NCBI GenBank assembly: GCA_028679405.1
Contig: JAJRBP010000227.1
Span: forward strand, 1-10,385
Direction: 5' to 3'
Source: Methanoregulaceae archaeon
GTDB taxonomy: Archaea > Halobacteriota > Methanomicrobia > Methanomicrobiales > Methanospirillaceae
DNA: 10,385 bases
Numbering within the stretch: position 1 is the stretch's first letter; each line of letters begins with the position of its first letter. The translations under genes were made by a program, and so were the position numbers. This document shows, one piece after another, positions 1 through 5,768 of this stretch. The notes below the pieces were generated by a model that worked only from the letters and a program-made list of their open reading frames with translations, had not been told where the DNA came from and ran no database searches.

Positions 1-272
1 ACGATGCCACCATCTATCACGGGAGGATCATGCTCACGATGAAGGCTCCCGAGATCAAGGAATACCTCGAGAAGATCCCGAGCAACAAGTCGAAGGGATA
101 CGGGAAGCCGTTCTACGAGATTTTCAAGGAAGCGCAGTTCGACTTCTACAAGATCGACACCTCGCTCTTCTCGCCGGCGGAGGTCGTGATCAACGAGCTC
201 TCCGAAGGCGTGATGTACCACGTCGGTGCGGTGAACCCGGAAGTCACCCTGAAGTCCTTCGGGCTTATGTAA
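1..272 (+). CDS. mch: Methenyltetrahydromethanopterin cyclohydrolase, C-terminal part (5' end outside window)
   Basis: The enzyme interconverts 5,10-methenyl- and 5-formyl-tetrahydromethanopterin in the cytoplasm, a step of CO2-reducing methanogenesis. The reading frame is open from the first base (codons begin at 3, and the two preceding bases would complete an Asn codon) and ends at TAA 270-272, giving 89 visible residues. Recognisable family features are an opening NDATIY segment, the KPFYEIFKEAQFDFYKID block, the LFSPAEVVINEL block and the terminal KSFGLM. These match the known C-terminus of archaeal Mch by recall. The Met codon at 30 is internal, not a start. The gene runs off the left edge, so upstream neighbours and regulation are not visible. 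It converges on the minus-strand moaD-like gene, with a probable shared stem-loop terminator at 336-353. I am confident in the family. Confidence 0.9.
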   Translation, partial: DATIYHGRIMLTMKAPEIKEYLEKIPSNKSKGYGKPFYEIFKEAQFDFYKIDTSLFSPAEVVINELSEGVMYHVGAVNPEVTLKSFGLM

Positions 273-335
273 ACAAAGACTCTTCCATTCTCCTTCTCTT
301 CGGCGTTATCCAGACAACGGATTTTCCACGCGGCC

Positions 336-353
336 GTTTTTCCCAAGAAAAAC
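336..353. terminator. Candidate bidirectional stem-loop/oligo-T terminator
   Basis: A perfect 7-bp inverted repeat, GTTTTTC at 336-342 and GAAAAAC at 347-353, flanks a CCAA loop. Each strand carries a run of five T. It lies between the convergent ends of mch (272) and the moaD-like gene (451). The stretch just after mch (280-304) is also pyrimidine-rich, as often seen at archaeal transcript ends. The rest of 273-450 shows no gene. Confidence 0.45.
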
Positions 354-450
354 CACTTGGTCATCCAGGTCACCAGGCGATATTGTGACTCCGCTGACAA
401 AAGCATCCCTGACTCCCGGATGGGACTAACGGGTGTAATTCCGGCTTCTT

Positions 451-729
451 CTACCCTCCACCTGAAGGGGGGAAGATGGCGATAAGGTCCCCGTCAGCGA
501 GTCCGGTTAAAGGACCTGCCAGGTGCCGGATGTTCCGGCCATTCAGGAGGATCGTGATGTGATCGGCAGGCATGCCGGAGGGCCCCAGGATCTCCCGGGA
601 AAGTCCGGGGGAACGGCGGGTCATCTCGTAAAGAACGTCACTGACGGTCGCTCCGTCCGGAAGGTCGAGATTGACCTCCTTCTCCGACAGCTCCTGGAGG
701 CTGCTGAACACCTTCACCTGGACCTTCAT
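451..729 (-). CDS. MoaD/ThiS-family ubiquitin-like sulfur carrier
   Basis: This 92-residue protein has the beta-grasp pattern of MoaD/ThiS/SAMP proteins: an N-terminal strand MKVQVKVFSSLQEL, a DLPDGATVSDVL segment, the LLNGRNIRHL strand near residues 61-70, GDLIAIFPP and a C-terminal Gly-Gly-Gly. In this family the terminal glycine is adenylated by an E1-like MoeB/ThiF/UbaA enzyme and turned into a thiocarboxylate. MoaD donates this sulfur to make the dithiolene of molybdopterin/tungstopterin; archaeal SAMPs can also be attached to proteins. Its position after aldehyde ferredoxin oxidoreductase on the same strand suggests service to the tungsten cofactor of that enzyme. The ATG at 729 overlaps the TGA of a 32-codon ORF as ATGA and has a GAGAGAGG-like site upstream. 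A SAMP role cannot be excluded from sequence. Confidence 0.85.
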   Translation of the reverse strand: MKVQVKVFSSLQELSEKEVNLDLPDGATVSDVLYEMTRRSPGLSREILGPSGMPADHITILLNGRNIRHLAGPLTGLADGDLIAIFPPSGGG

Positions 730-851
730 TTAATGCCTCTCTCTGGCACCCGGAATGGACAAACGGGAGCCCCCTTATCCTGTGTACCGCCGCAGATCTC
801 AGGGCGGCTCACCAGGACCTTCATTTACCTCCCTTTCCCCGGCATCCCCGG
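715..851. repeat. Degenerate direct repeat of the moaD translation-start region
   Basis: On the plus strand 715-732 and 810-827 match at 17 of 18 bases (CACCWGGACCTTCATTTA, W marking the one difference). The similarity continues more loosely into 733-753 and 828-851, both ending in GGCAyCcCGG-like sequence. On the minus strand each copy is a purine-rich site, then TAAATGAAGGTCCWGGTG. The spacing of the copies is 95 bp. This looks like an old tandem duplication of the moaD start. Confidence 0.5.
726..824 (-). CDS. Possible 32-residue ORF coupled to the moaD-like gene
   Basis: An ATG at 824 follows a good ribosome-binding sequence (GGGAGGTAA directly before it) and opens a 32-codon frame ending in TGA at 726-728. 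That stop overlaps the moaD-like start as ATGA, the classic arrangement for coupled translation. The peptide begins MKVLV, like the MKVQV of the moaD-like protein, contains two Cys (positions 11 and 22), and resembles nothing I know. Its start region is a near copy of the moaD start region, so it may be a decayed duplicate or a leader that feeds ribosomes to moaD rather than a functional protein. The existence of a product is uncertain. Confidence 0.3.
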   Translation of the reverse strand: MKVLVSRPEICGGTQDKGAPVCPFRVPERGIK

Positions 852-953
852 CAGACCACTGGTGTCCTCATCCTCCGTTATCGCGGGGGCTTTCTGGATA
901 ACTGTCCCGTGCCCGGTTGCTCTCATCGATGCCTGGACGGACCCGGTATCCAT

Positions 954-2732
954 TCAGGCGATGCCGAGTTCCTGCAGTTTTTCCGGAGTCGGGACACCCT
1001 TCTCGTCCCACCCGCGCAACTGGTAGTATTGGGAGAGGAGCGGTTCCCGGACCCAGACCCTGTCCTTCGGCGCTCCCTCGTGGAGGGGTTCGGTGAGGAG
1101 CCGGACCGGGAGGGTGTCGTCCGAATCTGAAAAGCCTGCTCTGATATTGAACATCCGCTGCAGGTTCCAGATCCGTTCCCCGATCTTCAGGAGCTCCCCT
1201 GCATCCAGATTCATCCCGGTCACTGCCGAGACCATCCGGGCGTATTCGGGGGCTCCGATCGCAAACGAGGTAAAGAGGCAAAGGCCGGAGGCATCGATAG
1301 CCGCGGTCAGGTCCTGGAACGTCTTTGTCCAGGCAGCCTTGCCCTCATCGGTGAACGGGTCGAGTTTCTGCGGCGAGCCGAGCACCTCGGGGGCAATCAT
1401 GTACCCGTACACATGGTCGCCGCCACGGACCGACGTGGCATACTCGAGGCCATGGCCCTGGAGCCCGCGGGGGTCGTACGCCGGTAGTTCCTGTTTTTTC
1501 ACCGACATCGAGAGCTCCGGGTGCCCATACTTCGATGCGAACCTGAAGGATCCCTCTGCAAGCTCGTCGCCTATTCCATCCCGTGTGGCGATCTTTCTCA
1601 CGAGGTCCAGCACTGCAGGCCCGTCTCCCCATTTGATCTGCTCTTTTATGTACCCCTTCTCCGACATCTCCATCGCACAGGCGATCGTCGCCCCTGTCGA
1701 GATGGTGTCGAGCCCGAGCTCGTTGCAGAGATGGTTCGCGCTGGTGACCACTGAAAGGTCGCTTATCCCGAGATCGGGTCCGAATGCCCAGGTTGTTTCG
1801 TACTCGGGCCCCTCCCCCTTCTCCCCTGCTTCCTCGGTCTCGCGACCGCACGCGACCAGGCACCCGAAGCACCCTTTACCTCTCTTGACGATCTTCTCCT
1901 TCTGGGTCTCGCCCGAGAGTGCCTCGGCCTGCGGGAAATATGCGGACTGGTAGTTCCTCGTCGGGAGGATATGCGACTCGTTGATGATGTTGACAAGGAC
2001 CGAAGTGCCGTAGTTGTGCAGTCCCTTGCCCGTGATGGGATTCTCCTCAATCTTTTTCCTGATCTCGTCTCTGGCTTCCCGTGCCGCCGCGATATCTGCG
2101 GGTTCGATCGTCCCTTCCCCGGATACAGCGACTGCCTTGAGATTCTTCCCACCCATCACAGCACCGACCCCTCCCCGCCCGGCTGCACGGGTGCCCTCGT
2201 TCATGATCGAGGCAAACCGGCACCGGTTCTCCCCGGCAGGGCCGATGCAGGATACACGCGCTTTCGGGTCCCCGAGATCCTCCTGTATCGCCCCCGTTGT
2301 TCCGGTTGTCGTCATTCCCTTAAGTGGGGCCGCGTCGCGAAGCTCTGCAGTATCTTCCTTCAGAGAGAGGTATACTGGATCTGCAGCCCGCCCCAGGAAG
2401 ACCACCGCATCAAATCCCGCGCGCTTCATTGTCGGACCGAAAAACCCACCGGAATTGGCACTCGTGACCGTCCCGGTGAGCGGGGACTTGGTGATGACAT
2501 CGTACCGCGATCCGAGCGGCATGATACTCCCCGTCAGCGGACCCGTAGCGAAGACGAGCACATTTGCGTCCGAGTCCGGGTCTGTCCCGGGATCGACCAG
2601 GTCCGAGAGGAGCCTGACCCCCAGTCCGCGTCCCCCGATGTAGAGCCGTTTATACCCCTCGGGGAAGGGTTTTGGGTTGATAGAGCCTCTCGAGAGGTCC
2701 ACGTAGAGAATTGTTCCCGTATAACCGTCCAA
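954..2732 (-). CDS. aor: Tungsten-dependent aldehyde ferredoxin oxidoreductase
   Basis: AOR-family enzymes oxidise aldehydes to carboxylic acids with ferredoxin as electron acceptor, using a bis-pterin tungsten centre and one [4Fe-4S] cluster in the cytoplasm. From the TTG start at 2732 the protein has 592 residues, the usual size. Visible features: GGRGLGVRLL near 34-43, GPLTG near 64-68, the GRGGVGAVMGGKNLKA pterin-binding segment near 185-200, cluster ligands C288, C291 and C295 (CxxCxxxC), the PAYDPRG block near 417-423, and DxxGLC with the fourth ligand C485. The first three Cys numbers coincide with the Pyrococcus furiosus AOR ligands. The TTG is preferred over GTG 2741 because GAGGTG (2739-2744) lies six bases before it and the product then starts MDGYTGTILYVDL. 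A TATA-like box precedes it. The substrate cannot be read from sequence; it could equally be another AOR subfamily member. Confidence 0.94.
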   Translation of the reverse strand: MDGYTGTILYVDLSRGSINPKPFPEGYKRLYIGGRGLGVRLLSDLVDPGTDPDSDANVLVFATGPLTGSIMPLGSRYDVITKSPLTGTVTSANSGGFFGPTMKRAGFDAVVFLGRAADPVYLSLKEDTAELRDAAPLKGMTTTGTTGAIQEDLGDPKARVSCIGPAGENRCRFASIMNEGTRAAGRGGVGAVMGGKNLKAVAVSGEGTIEPADIAAAREARDEIRKKIEENPITGKGLHNYGTSVLVNIINESHILPTRNYQSAYFPQAEALSGETQKEKIVKRGKGCFGCLVACGRETEEAGEKGEGPEYETTWAFGPDLGISDLSVVTSANHLCNELGLDTISTGATIACAMEMSEKGYIKEQIKWGDGPAVLDLVRKIATRDGIGDELAEGSFRFASKYGHPELSMSVKKQELPAYDPRGLQGHGLEYATSVRGGDHVYGYMIAPEVLGSPQKLDPFTDEGKAAWTKTFQDLTAAIDASGLCLFTSFAIGAPEYARMVSAVTGMNLDAGELLKIGERIWNLQRMFNIRAGFSDSDDTLPVRLLTEPLHEGAPKDRVWVREPLLSQYYQLRGWDEKGVPTPEKLQELGIA

Positions 2733-2738
2733 AATCTC

Positions 2739-2744
2739 CACCTC
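2739..2744 (-). promoter_or_regulatory. Ribosome-binding site that decides the AOR start
   Basis: The minus strand reads GAGGTG, then six bases, then TTG at 2732. GAGGTG matches the core of the archaeal anti-Shine-Dalgarno complement. The GTG at 2739-2741, the longest possible start, sits inside this site and so is less likely to be the initiator. Confidence 0.6.
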
Positions 2745-2774
2745 ATTGTTGACTGGAGGTCTCTCCGGTCACAC

Positions 2775-2791
2775 GAGTATAAATAAATACC
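2775..2791 (-). promoter_or_regulatory. TATA-like promoter element for AOR
   Basis: In the 56-bp gap between the endonuclease V stop (2798) and AOR the minus strand reads TATTTATTTATACT. A transcript would start about 25 nt downstream, near 2757, leaving a leader of roughly 25 nt that contains the GAGGTG site. This makes AOR independent of endonuclease V transcription. It is a motif match only. Confidence 0.5.
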
Positions 2792-2797
2792 CCCGCT

Positions 2798-3502
2798 TCA
2801 CCCTGACTGTCCCCTGGACGCCGCCCGGGACAGGAGGTGCGCCTGCCGGAGTGGTTCCGGAATCCGGTAACTGCAGGCGGTGGAGAGCGCGAACTTTACC
2901 GACGTCGCAAGGTCTATCCGGTGGCCGGCTGAGACATAGACCGGTCTTACACCTTCTTTCGTCCTCACCGCCATCCCGATGACCTCGTCTCCGTCCCTGA
3001 GGGACGACGTGCTCCCTCGCTCCGGACCAGGGGCTCCCACGACCCCGATCATCGGGCGATCGGCGACCCCGAAGACCGGGAGATCGAGGAGAACGCCAAG
3101 GTGCGAGGCAAGCCCGATACGCCGTGGGTGTGCGAATCCGTGCCCGTTGAAGATAACGAAGTCCGGCCTGGTCCCGAGGCCTGCAACAGCCCGCAGGAGT
3201 ACAGGTCCCTCCCGGAATGCAAGGAGTCCGGGAAGATACGGAAAGCGGACCGGCTCTTTCACCACTGCCGAACCGATCCGCCGGAGACCTGGAAAGTCCA
3301 TGAGCACAGCCGCCCCGAAAACCGTGTCACGGTCATATGCCGCATCCGCCCCGGCGATGTACCTCACATTACGTCCCAATGGGTCGAGTCTGACCCATTG
3401 GCGAAGTTCCTCCTGGACTGCAACAGCTTCTTCAAGGGTGGCCGGCACGGGGATCTCTTCACGACCTCCGGAACATCCCCAGCCACTCACGATTTCTCCC
3501 AT
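2798..3502 (-). CDS. nfi: Endonuclease V homologue with altered active-site residues
   Basis: Endonuclease V nicks DNA (or RNA) one nucleotide 3' of deoxyinosine or inosine and starts repair of deaminated adenine. The 234-residue protein shows the whole fold: IAGADAAY (D53), FPYLPGLLAFREGP (E98), the NGHGFAHPRR loop with H125, ASHLGVLLDLP, TKEGVRPVYVSAGH, and RIPEPLRQAH (H222). By alignment from memory with Thermotoga maritima EndoV, D43, E89, H116 and H214 are kept. The Asp of the DGxG motif (D110) is Asn at 119 (codon AAC), and the Lys of GVAK (K139) is Asp at 148. D110 is a metal ligand, so activity may be weak, altered or lost, although the rest is well kept. The ATG at 3502 lies about 30 bp from a TATA-like box and has no clear ribosome site, so the message may be nearly leaderless. 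Family assignment is firm, activity is not. Confidence 0.88.
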   Translation of the reverse strand: MGEIVSGWGCSGGREEIPVPATLEEAVAVQEELRQWVRLDPLGRNVRYIAGADAAYDRDTVFGAAVLMDFPGLRRIGSAVVKEPVRFPYLPGLLAFREGPVLLRAVAGLGTRPDFVIFNGHGFAHPRRIGLASHLGVLLDLPVFGVADRPMIGVVGAPGPERGSTSSLRDGDEVIGMAVRTKEGVRPVYVSAGHRIDLATSVKFALSTACSYRIPEPLRQAHLLSRAASRGQSG

Positions 3503-3526
3503 GGGTAATCCATATCAATACCCCGG

Positions 3527-3541
3527 GATCATATAGTGTTT
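3527..3541. promoter_or_regulatory. Shared TATA-like element of the divergent endonuclease V and CDF genes
   Basis: The 59-bp gap between the two starts holds one AT-rich core, ATCATATAGTGTTT, almost symmetrical in its centre (CATATAG / CTATATG). It lies about 30 bp from each start codon, the right distance for leaderless or nearly leaderless transcripts in both directions. Neither gene has a convincing ribosome-binding site, which agrees. One box may serve both genes, so they would compete for it. Confidence 0.4.
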
Positions 3542-3561
3542 CCAGTCTGACCAGTGGGACC

Positions 3562-4446
3562 ATGCACGAGGAGCCCAGCAGGGATGAACGGTCGCTTCGG
3601 ACCGGGATAATCGTCACCTTCCTCTTCTTCGCGGTGGAAGTGCTCGGAAGCTGGTTATCCGGGTCTCTCTCGCTACTTTCCGACGCCGGCCACATGTTCA
3701 TCGATGCATTCGCGCTCATCCTCTCGCTCGGAGCGTTGACCATTGCGCGGCGGCTGCCCACAAAGGAACGGACATTCGGCTTTCACCGGGTCGAAATTTT
3801 CGCGGCGTTTATCAATGGCCTCGCACTGCTTGCAGTCTGTGGGGGCATCATTTACCTGGCAGTCCTTCGTTTCAGCCAGCCACGTCCAATCGACAGCACG
3901 ATGATGCTCCTGATCGCTCTCATCGGCCTTGGGGCGAACCTCTTCATCGCGATCCGGCTCCGTGGGAGCCACGACGTAAACGTAAGGAGCGCATTCCTCC
4001 ACGTAATGGGCGATGCACTCTCATCGGTCGCCGTCATCGCGGCTGCGATATGGATCGCCCTTACGGGCCAGACAATCGTGGACCCGATCCTCTCTTGTGT
4101 AATTGCCGGGGTAATCATCATCACTTCTCTTTCCATGCTAAGGGAGACCGTAGGGATCCTTCTCCAGTTCACTCCGGGGGATGTGGATTTTGATGCAGTC
4201 GTCAGGGATATGGAATCGGTCCCAGGCGTCTCAGGCGTTCACAATGTCCACCTCTGGAGCCTCTGTTCGGACATCAACATCCTCGATGCACACGTCTACA
4301 GCTGCGAGGGCGATACGGCTGCAATCGAGAAGATAAAGCGCGAGATCAAGCGGCGCCTCGAGCAGTACCGGATCCGGCACTCAACCCTCGAATTCGAATG
4401 CGAGGAGTGCAAGGACTGCAGGGTCGTCCGGAACCTGGACAAATAG
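3562..4446 (+). CDS. Cation diffusion facilitator, CzcD/ZnT-like metal exporter
   Basis: CDF proteins are membrane antiporters that export Zn2+ and related divalent metals in exchange for protons. The 294-residue protein is full length, with six hydrophobic segments near residues 13-33, 40-62, 80-103, 113-133, 150-170 and 173-193 and a soluble C-terminal metal-sensing domain. The transport-site pattern is visible: H44 and D48 in SDAGHMFIDA (segment 2), and H147 and D151 in HVMGDALSS (segment 5). The His-Asp/His-Asp set is typical of zinc transporters. The C-terminal domain has GVHNVHLWSL (H227, H230) and ends in a Cys-rich CEECKDC tail (C280, C283, C286), which may bind metal. The ATG at 3562 has no clear ribosome site but lies about 25-30 bp after a TATA-like box. 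It diverges from endonuclease V and converges with the TMEM175 gene. Metal specificity is inferred. Confidence 0.93.
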   Translation: MHEEPSRDERSLRTGIIVTFLFFAVEVLGSWLSGSLSLLSDAGHMFIDAFALILSLGALTIARRLPTKERTFGFHRVEIFAAFINGLALLAVCGGIIYLAVLRFSQPRPIDSTMMLLIALIGLGANLFIAIRLRGSHDVNVRSAFLHVMGDALSSVAVIAAAIWIALTGQTIVDPILSCVIAGVIIITSLSMLRETVGILLQFTPGDVDFDAVVRDMESVPGVSGVHNVHLWSLCSDINILDAHVYSCEGDTAAIEKIKREIKRRLEQYRIRHSTLEFECEECKDCRVVRNLDK

Positions 4447-4476
4447 CATTCCCTTCGGGCTCCAGGACTCTCCCCG

Positions 4477-4484
4477 AAAAAAAA
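4477..4484 (-). terminator. Oligo-T terminator for the TMEM175-family gene
   Basis: An unbroken run of eight A on the plus strand is T8 on the minus strand, about 50 nt after the TMEM175 stop and in the 86-bp gap between the convergent genes. Archaeal RNA polymerase stops at such runs without needing a hairpin. No comparable T-run follows the CDF gene closely. Confidence 0.45.
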
Positions 4485-4532
4485 GGGCATCTGTCGTATC
4501 GGATTTGATGCATTTTGCTGTTCAGGTTGATT

Positions 4533-5159
4533 TTAATGAGGGATCTTATGGTCCAGGCGGGGAAATATTGCGAATATGACCGGTATCAGGAAGTATACGA
4601 TGATCCCCGGCCCGAATCCAAAAAGGGCCAGCATTGTCCCCACCAGTGCTATTCCAGGAATCACCAGGTTCCGCCTCCTCTCCGACCTCACCACGCGGTC
4701 GGTGATATCGGGGCTCATCAGGCAACGGTTTCGCGCCGCATGGACCCACTGGAGGTAGAAGATAATGCCGATTGTAAGGAGATTCAAACCGATAATGATC
4801 TCCGCGAGCCGGTTTTCGGCGTAGACATCAGCGAGCGACGTGGAGAACGGCATCAACCCGACGAAGAGAAGTGCGAGGATATTGAGCCAGAGAATCGGGC
4901 GGTCGATGAACCTGATATAGTGGAACTGCTGGTGGTGGAGAACCCAGATAACTGCAAGAGCAAGGAACCCGATAGCATACTCGATTAGCTCCGGGACGCT
5001 TTTTATGAGGAATTCGATGATCGTCGGGGGGGGTGACTGGTGCGGGACGATAACCCCGAGGACGAGGAGGGTCATCGCAATAGCAAAAATGCCGTCGGTC
5101 AGCGTTTCAATACGGTTTTTCGAGAGCCCTGACGGGATGGTATCGCAGGCTTCCTCCAT
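4533..5159 (-). CDS. TMEM175-family (DUF1211) membrane protein, probable K+ channel
   Basis: Prokaryotic TMEM175 proteins form potassium-permeable channels with six membrane helices per chain. With the ATG at 5159 the protein has 208 residues. It shows the family signature in helix 1, RIETLTDGIFAIAMTLLVL (16-34, equivalent to the R...FSDGVFAI motif), and the WVLHHQQF...IDRPILWLN segment at 72-93. Further hydrophobic helices lie near 57-75, 90-106, 117-137, 165-183 and 184-200. The frame stays open up to a Met codon at 5249, but I choose 5159 because GAGGTG (5164-5169) lies four bases before it and family members start close before the signature. It is convergent with the CDF gene and alone on its strand. 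The F-to-L change in the FSDG motif is noticeable but the function call is by family only. Confidence 0.85.
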   Translation of the reverse strand: MEEACDTIPSGLSKNRIETLTDGIFAIAMTLLVLGVIVPHQSPPPTIIEFLIKSVPELIEYAIGFLALAVIWVLHHQQFHYIRFIDRPILWLNILALLFVGLMPFSTSLADVYAENRLAEIIIGLNLLTIGIIFYLQWVHAARNRCLMSPDITDRVVRSERRRNLVIPGIALVGTMLALFGFGPGIIVYFLIPVIFAIFPRLDHKIPH

Positions 5160-5173
5160 ATCCCACCTCGTAT

Positions 5174-5222
5174 CGCGGATTTGAACAATCCATCTCATCC
5201 GCGTATGTTCATAGGAATGAAC
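5174..5222. promoter_or_regulatory. Two dyads upstream of the TMEM175-family gene
   Basis: CGCGGAT at 5174-5180 and ATCCGCG at 5197-5203 form a 7-bp inverted repeat with a 16-base spacer. Directly beyond it GTTCAT (5207-5212) and ATGAAC (5217-5222) form a 6-bp dyad around AGGA. Both lie within 65 bp of the chosen start, where an operator or leader hairpin would be. No clear TATA box was seen between them. Confidence 0.3.
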
Positions 5223-5353
5223 GATCCCTGACCACAAAGAGCTGTTCATCGCAAGGCTGCCTGCCCTCCCCGTCTTTACGGGTGGATGACCCGGGAACCG
5301 GGGGCGTCCTGAAAACTGATTCAGCTAAAAAATCCCCGATAAATGAGGCATGC

Positions 5354-5363
5354 TTAAATATTT
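5354..5363. promoter_or_regulatory. TATA-like box before the candidate structured RNA
   Basis: The sequence TTAAATATTT is a good archaeal TATA match and nearly symmetrical, so it could work in either direction. In the plus direction a start about 26 nt from its centre falls at about 5384, one base before the first paired base of the element at 5385-5460. In the minus direction it would give the TMEM175 gene a leader of about 170 nt. Confidence 0.4.
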
Positions 5364-5384
5364 CCCGGAAGTACCATTCTTCTG

Positions 5385-5460
5385 AGTGTGGGTCTGCCAG
5401 AAAATATGTGAATGTGATCCATTACACATCCTCCATTAACCGCCTGCACAGGCCCACACT
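5385..5460 (+). ncRNA. Candidate small structured RNA
   Basis: AGTGTGGGTCTG (5385-5396) can pair with CAGGCCCACACT (5449-5460): 12 consecutive pairs, one of them U-G. Inside it a second stem forms from ATGTGAATG (5406-5414) and CATTACACAT (5420-5429), nine pairs with one bulged A and a UGAUC loop. A TATA-like box lies at the right distance upstream, and a pyrimidine-rich run (5461-5476) follows. A short alternative hairpin (5442-5453) would compete with the base of the long stem. It is not a tRNA, since it lacks the T-loop sequence, and I see no complete C/D or H/ACA box set. The strand is inferred from the TATA spacing. Function unknown. Confidence 0.3.
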
Positions 5461-5520
5461 GCCTTCTTCCTTCCGGATACAAGATGATAGATTGCTGTCC
5501 GCATCCTCTCACCCATATGC

Positions 5521-5541
5521 ATTGCATTACTTCAATGCAAT
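5521..5541. repeat. Perfect 8-bp inverted repeat
   Basis: ATTGCATT (5521-5528) and AATGCAAT (5534-5541) flank ACTTC. It lies 60 bp beyond the candidate RNA and about 230 bp before the histidine kinase start. It could be a hairpin or a binding site for a dimeric regulator. Confidence 0.35.
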
Positions 5542-5768
5542 ACTTAATCATCTGACATCCGAAGATCTTGAGAAATACCACTCATGCCCGGCCCTTCTCC
5601 CATGTCAGGAAATCCAGGACCATTCCGGGGGCGGCACGTTGTCTGCCTTCTCAAGGCCTGCCTGAAGGATGAACTGGTGTATCCCGGAAGACTGATGCCA
5701 CCGGACACGCGCCGGTATGGTCATGAGATTTTGGCATATTCCTATGATCAACACTTGGGCAAGGGGGC

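Larger units (their letters stand above)
5223..5768. other. Gene-poor intergenic stretch with TATA-like box and foldable elements
   Basis: No convincing gene occupies this stretch. Open frames exist (for example 5282-5665 and 5584-5772 on the plus strand), but their products have no recognisable domain, no ribosome site and low hydrophobic order. The base composition is more AT-rich than the flanking genes. It does contain a TATA-like box at 5354-5363, a two-stem foldable element at 5385-5460, an 8-bp dyad at 5521-5541 and a small CCGG hairpin at 5701-5716. A CATATT element at 5735-5740 lies about 30 bp before the histidine kinase start. Confidence 0.5.

Noticed and set aside
825..953. 42-codon frame directly after the AOR stop codon, or read-through of that stop
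   Set aside because: TGA read-through would need selenocysteine insertion, not expected in Methanomicrobiales, and the product is low in order. It is kept only as part of the spacer finding.
1093..1953. 286-codon plus-strand frame opposite AOR
   Set aside because: It is the antisense shadow of a well-identified gene in GC-rich DNA; so are 1971-2786 and 2979-3536.
5385..5460. tRNA-like or C/D-box reading of the foldable element
   Set aside because: The 76-nt length and terminal pairing suggest a tRNA, but there is no T-loop, D-loop or anticodon arm; no complete C and D boxes are present either.
5282..5665. 127-codon plus-strand frame in the gene-poor stretch
   Set aside because: No known domain, no ribosome site, and it runs through both stems of the foldable element; its residue mix looks like non-coding translation.
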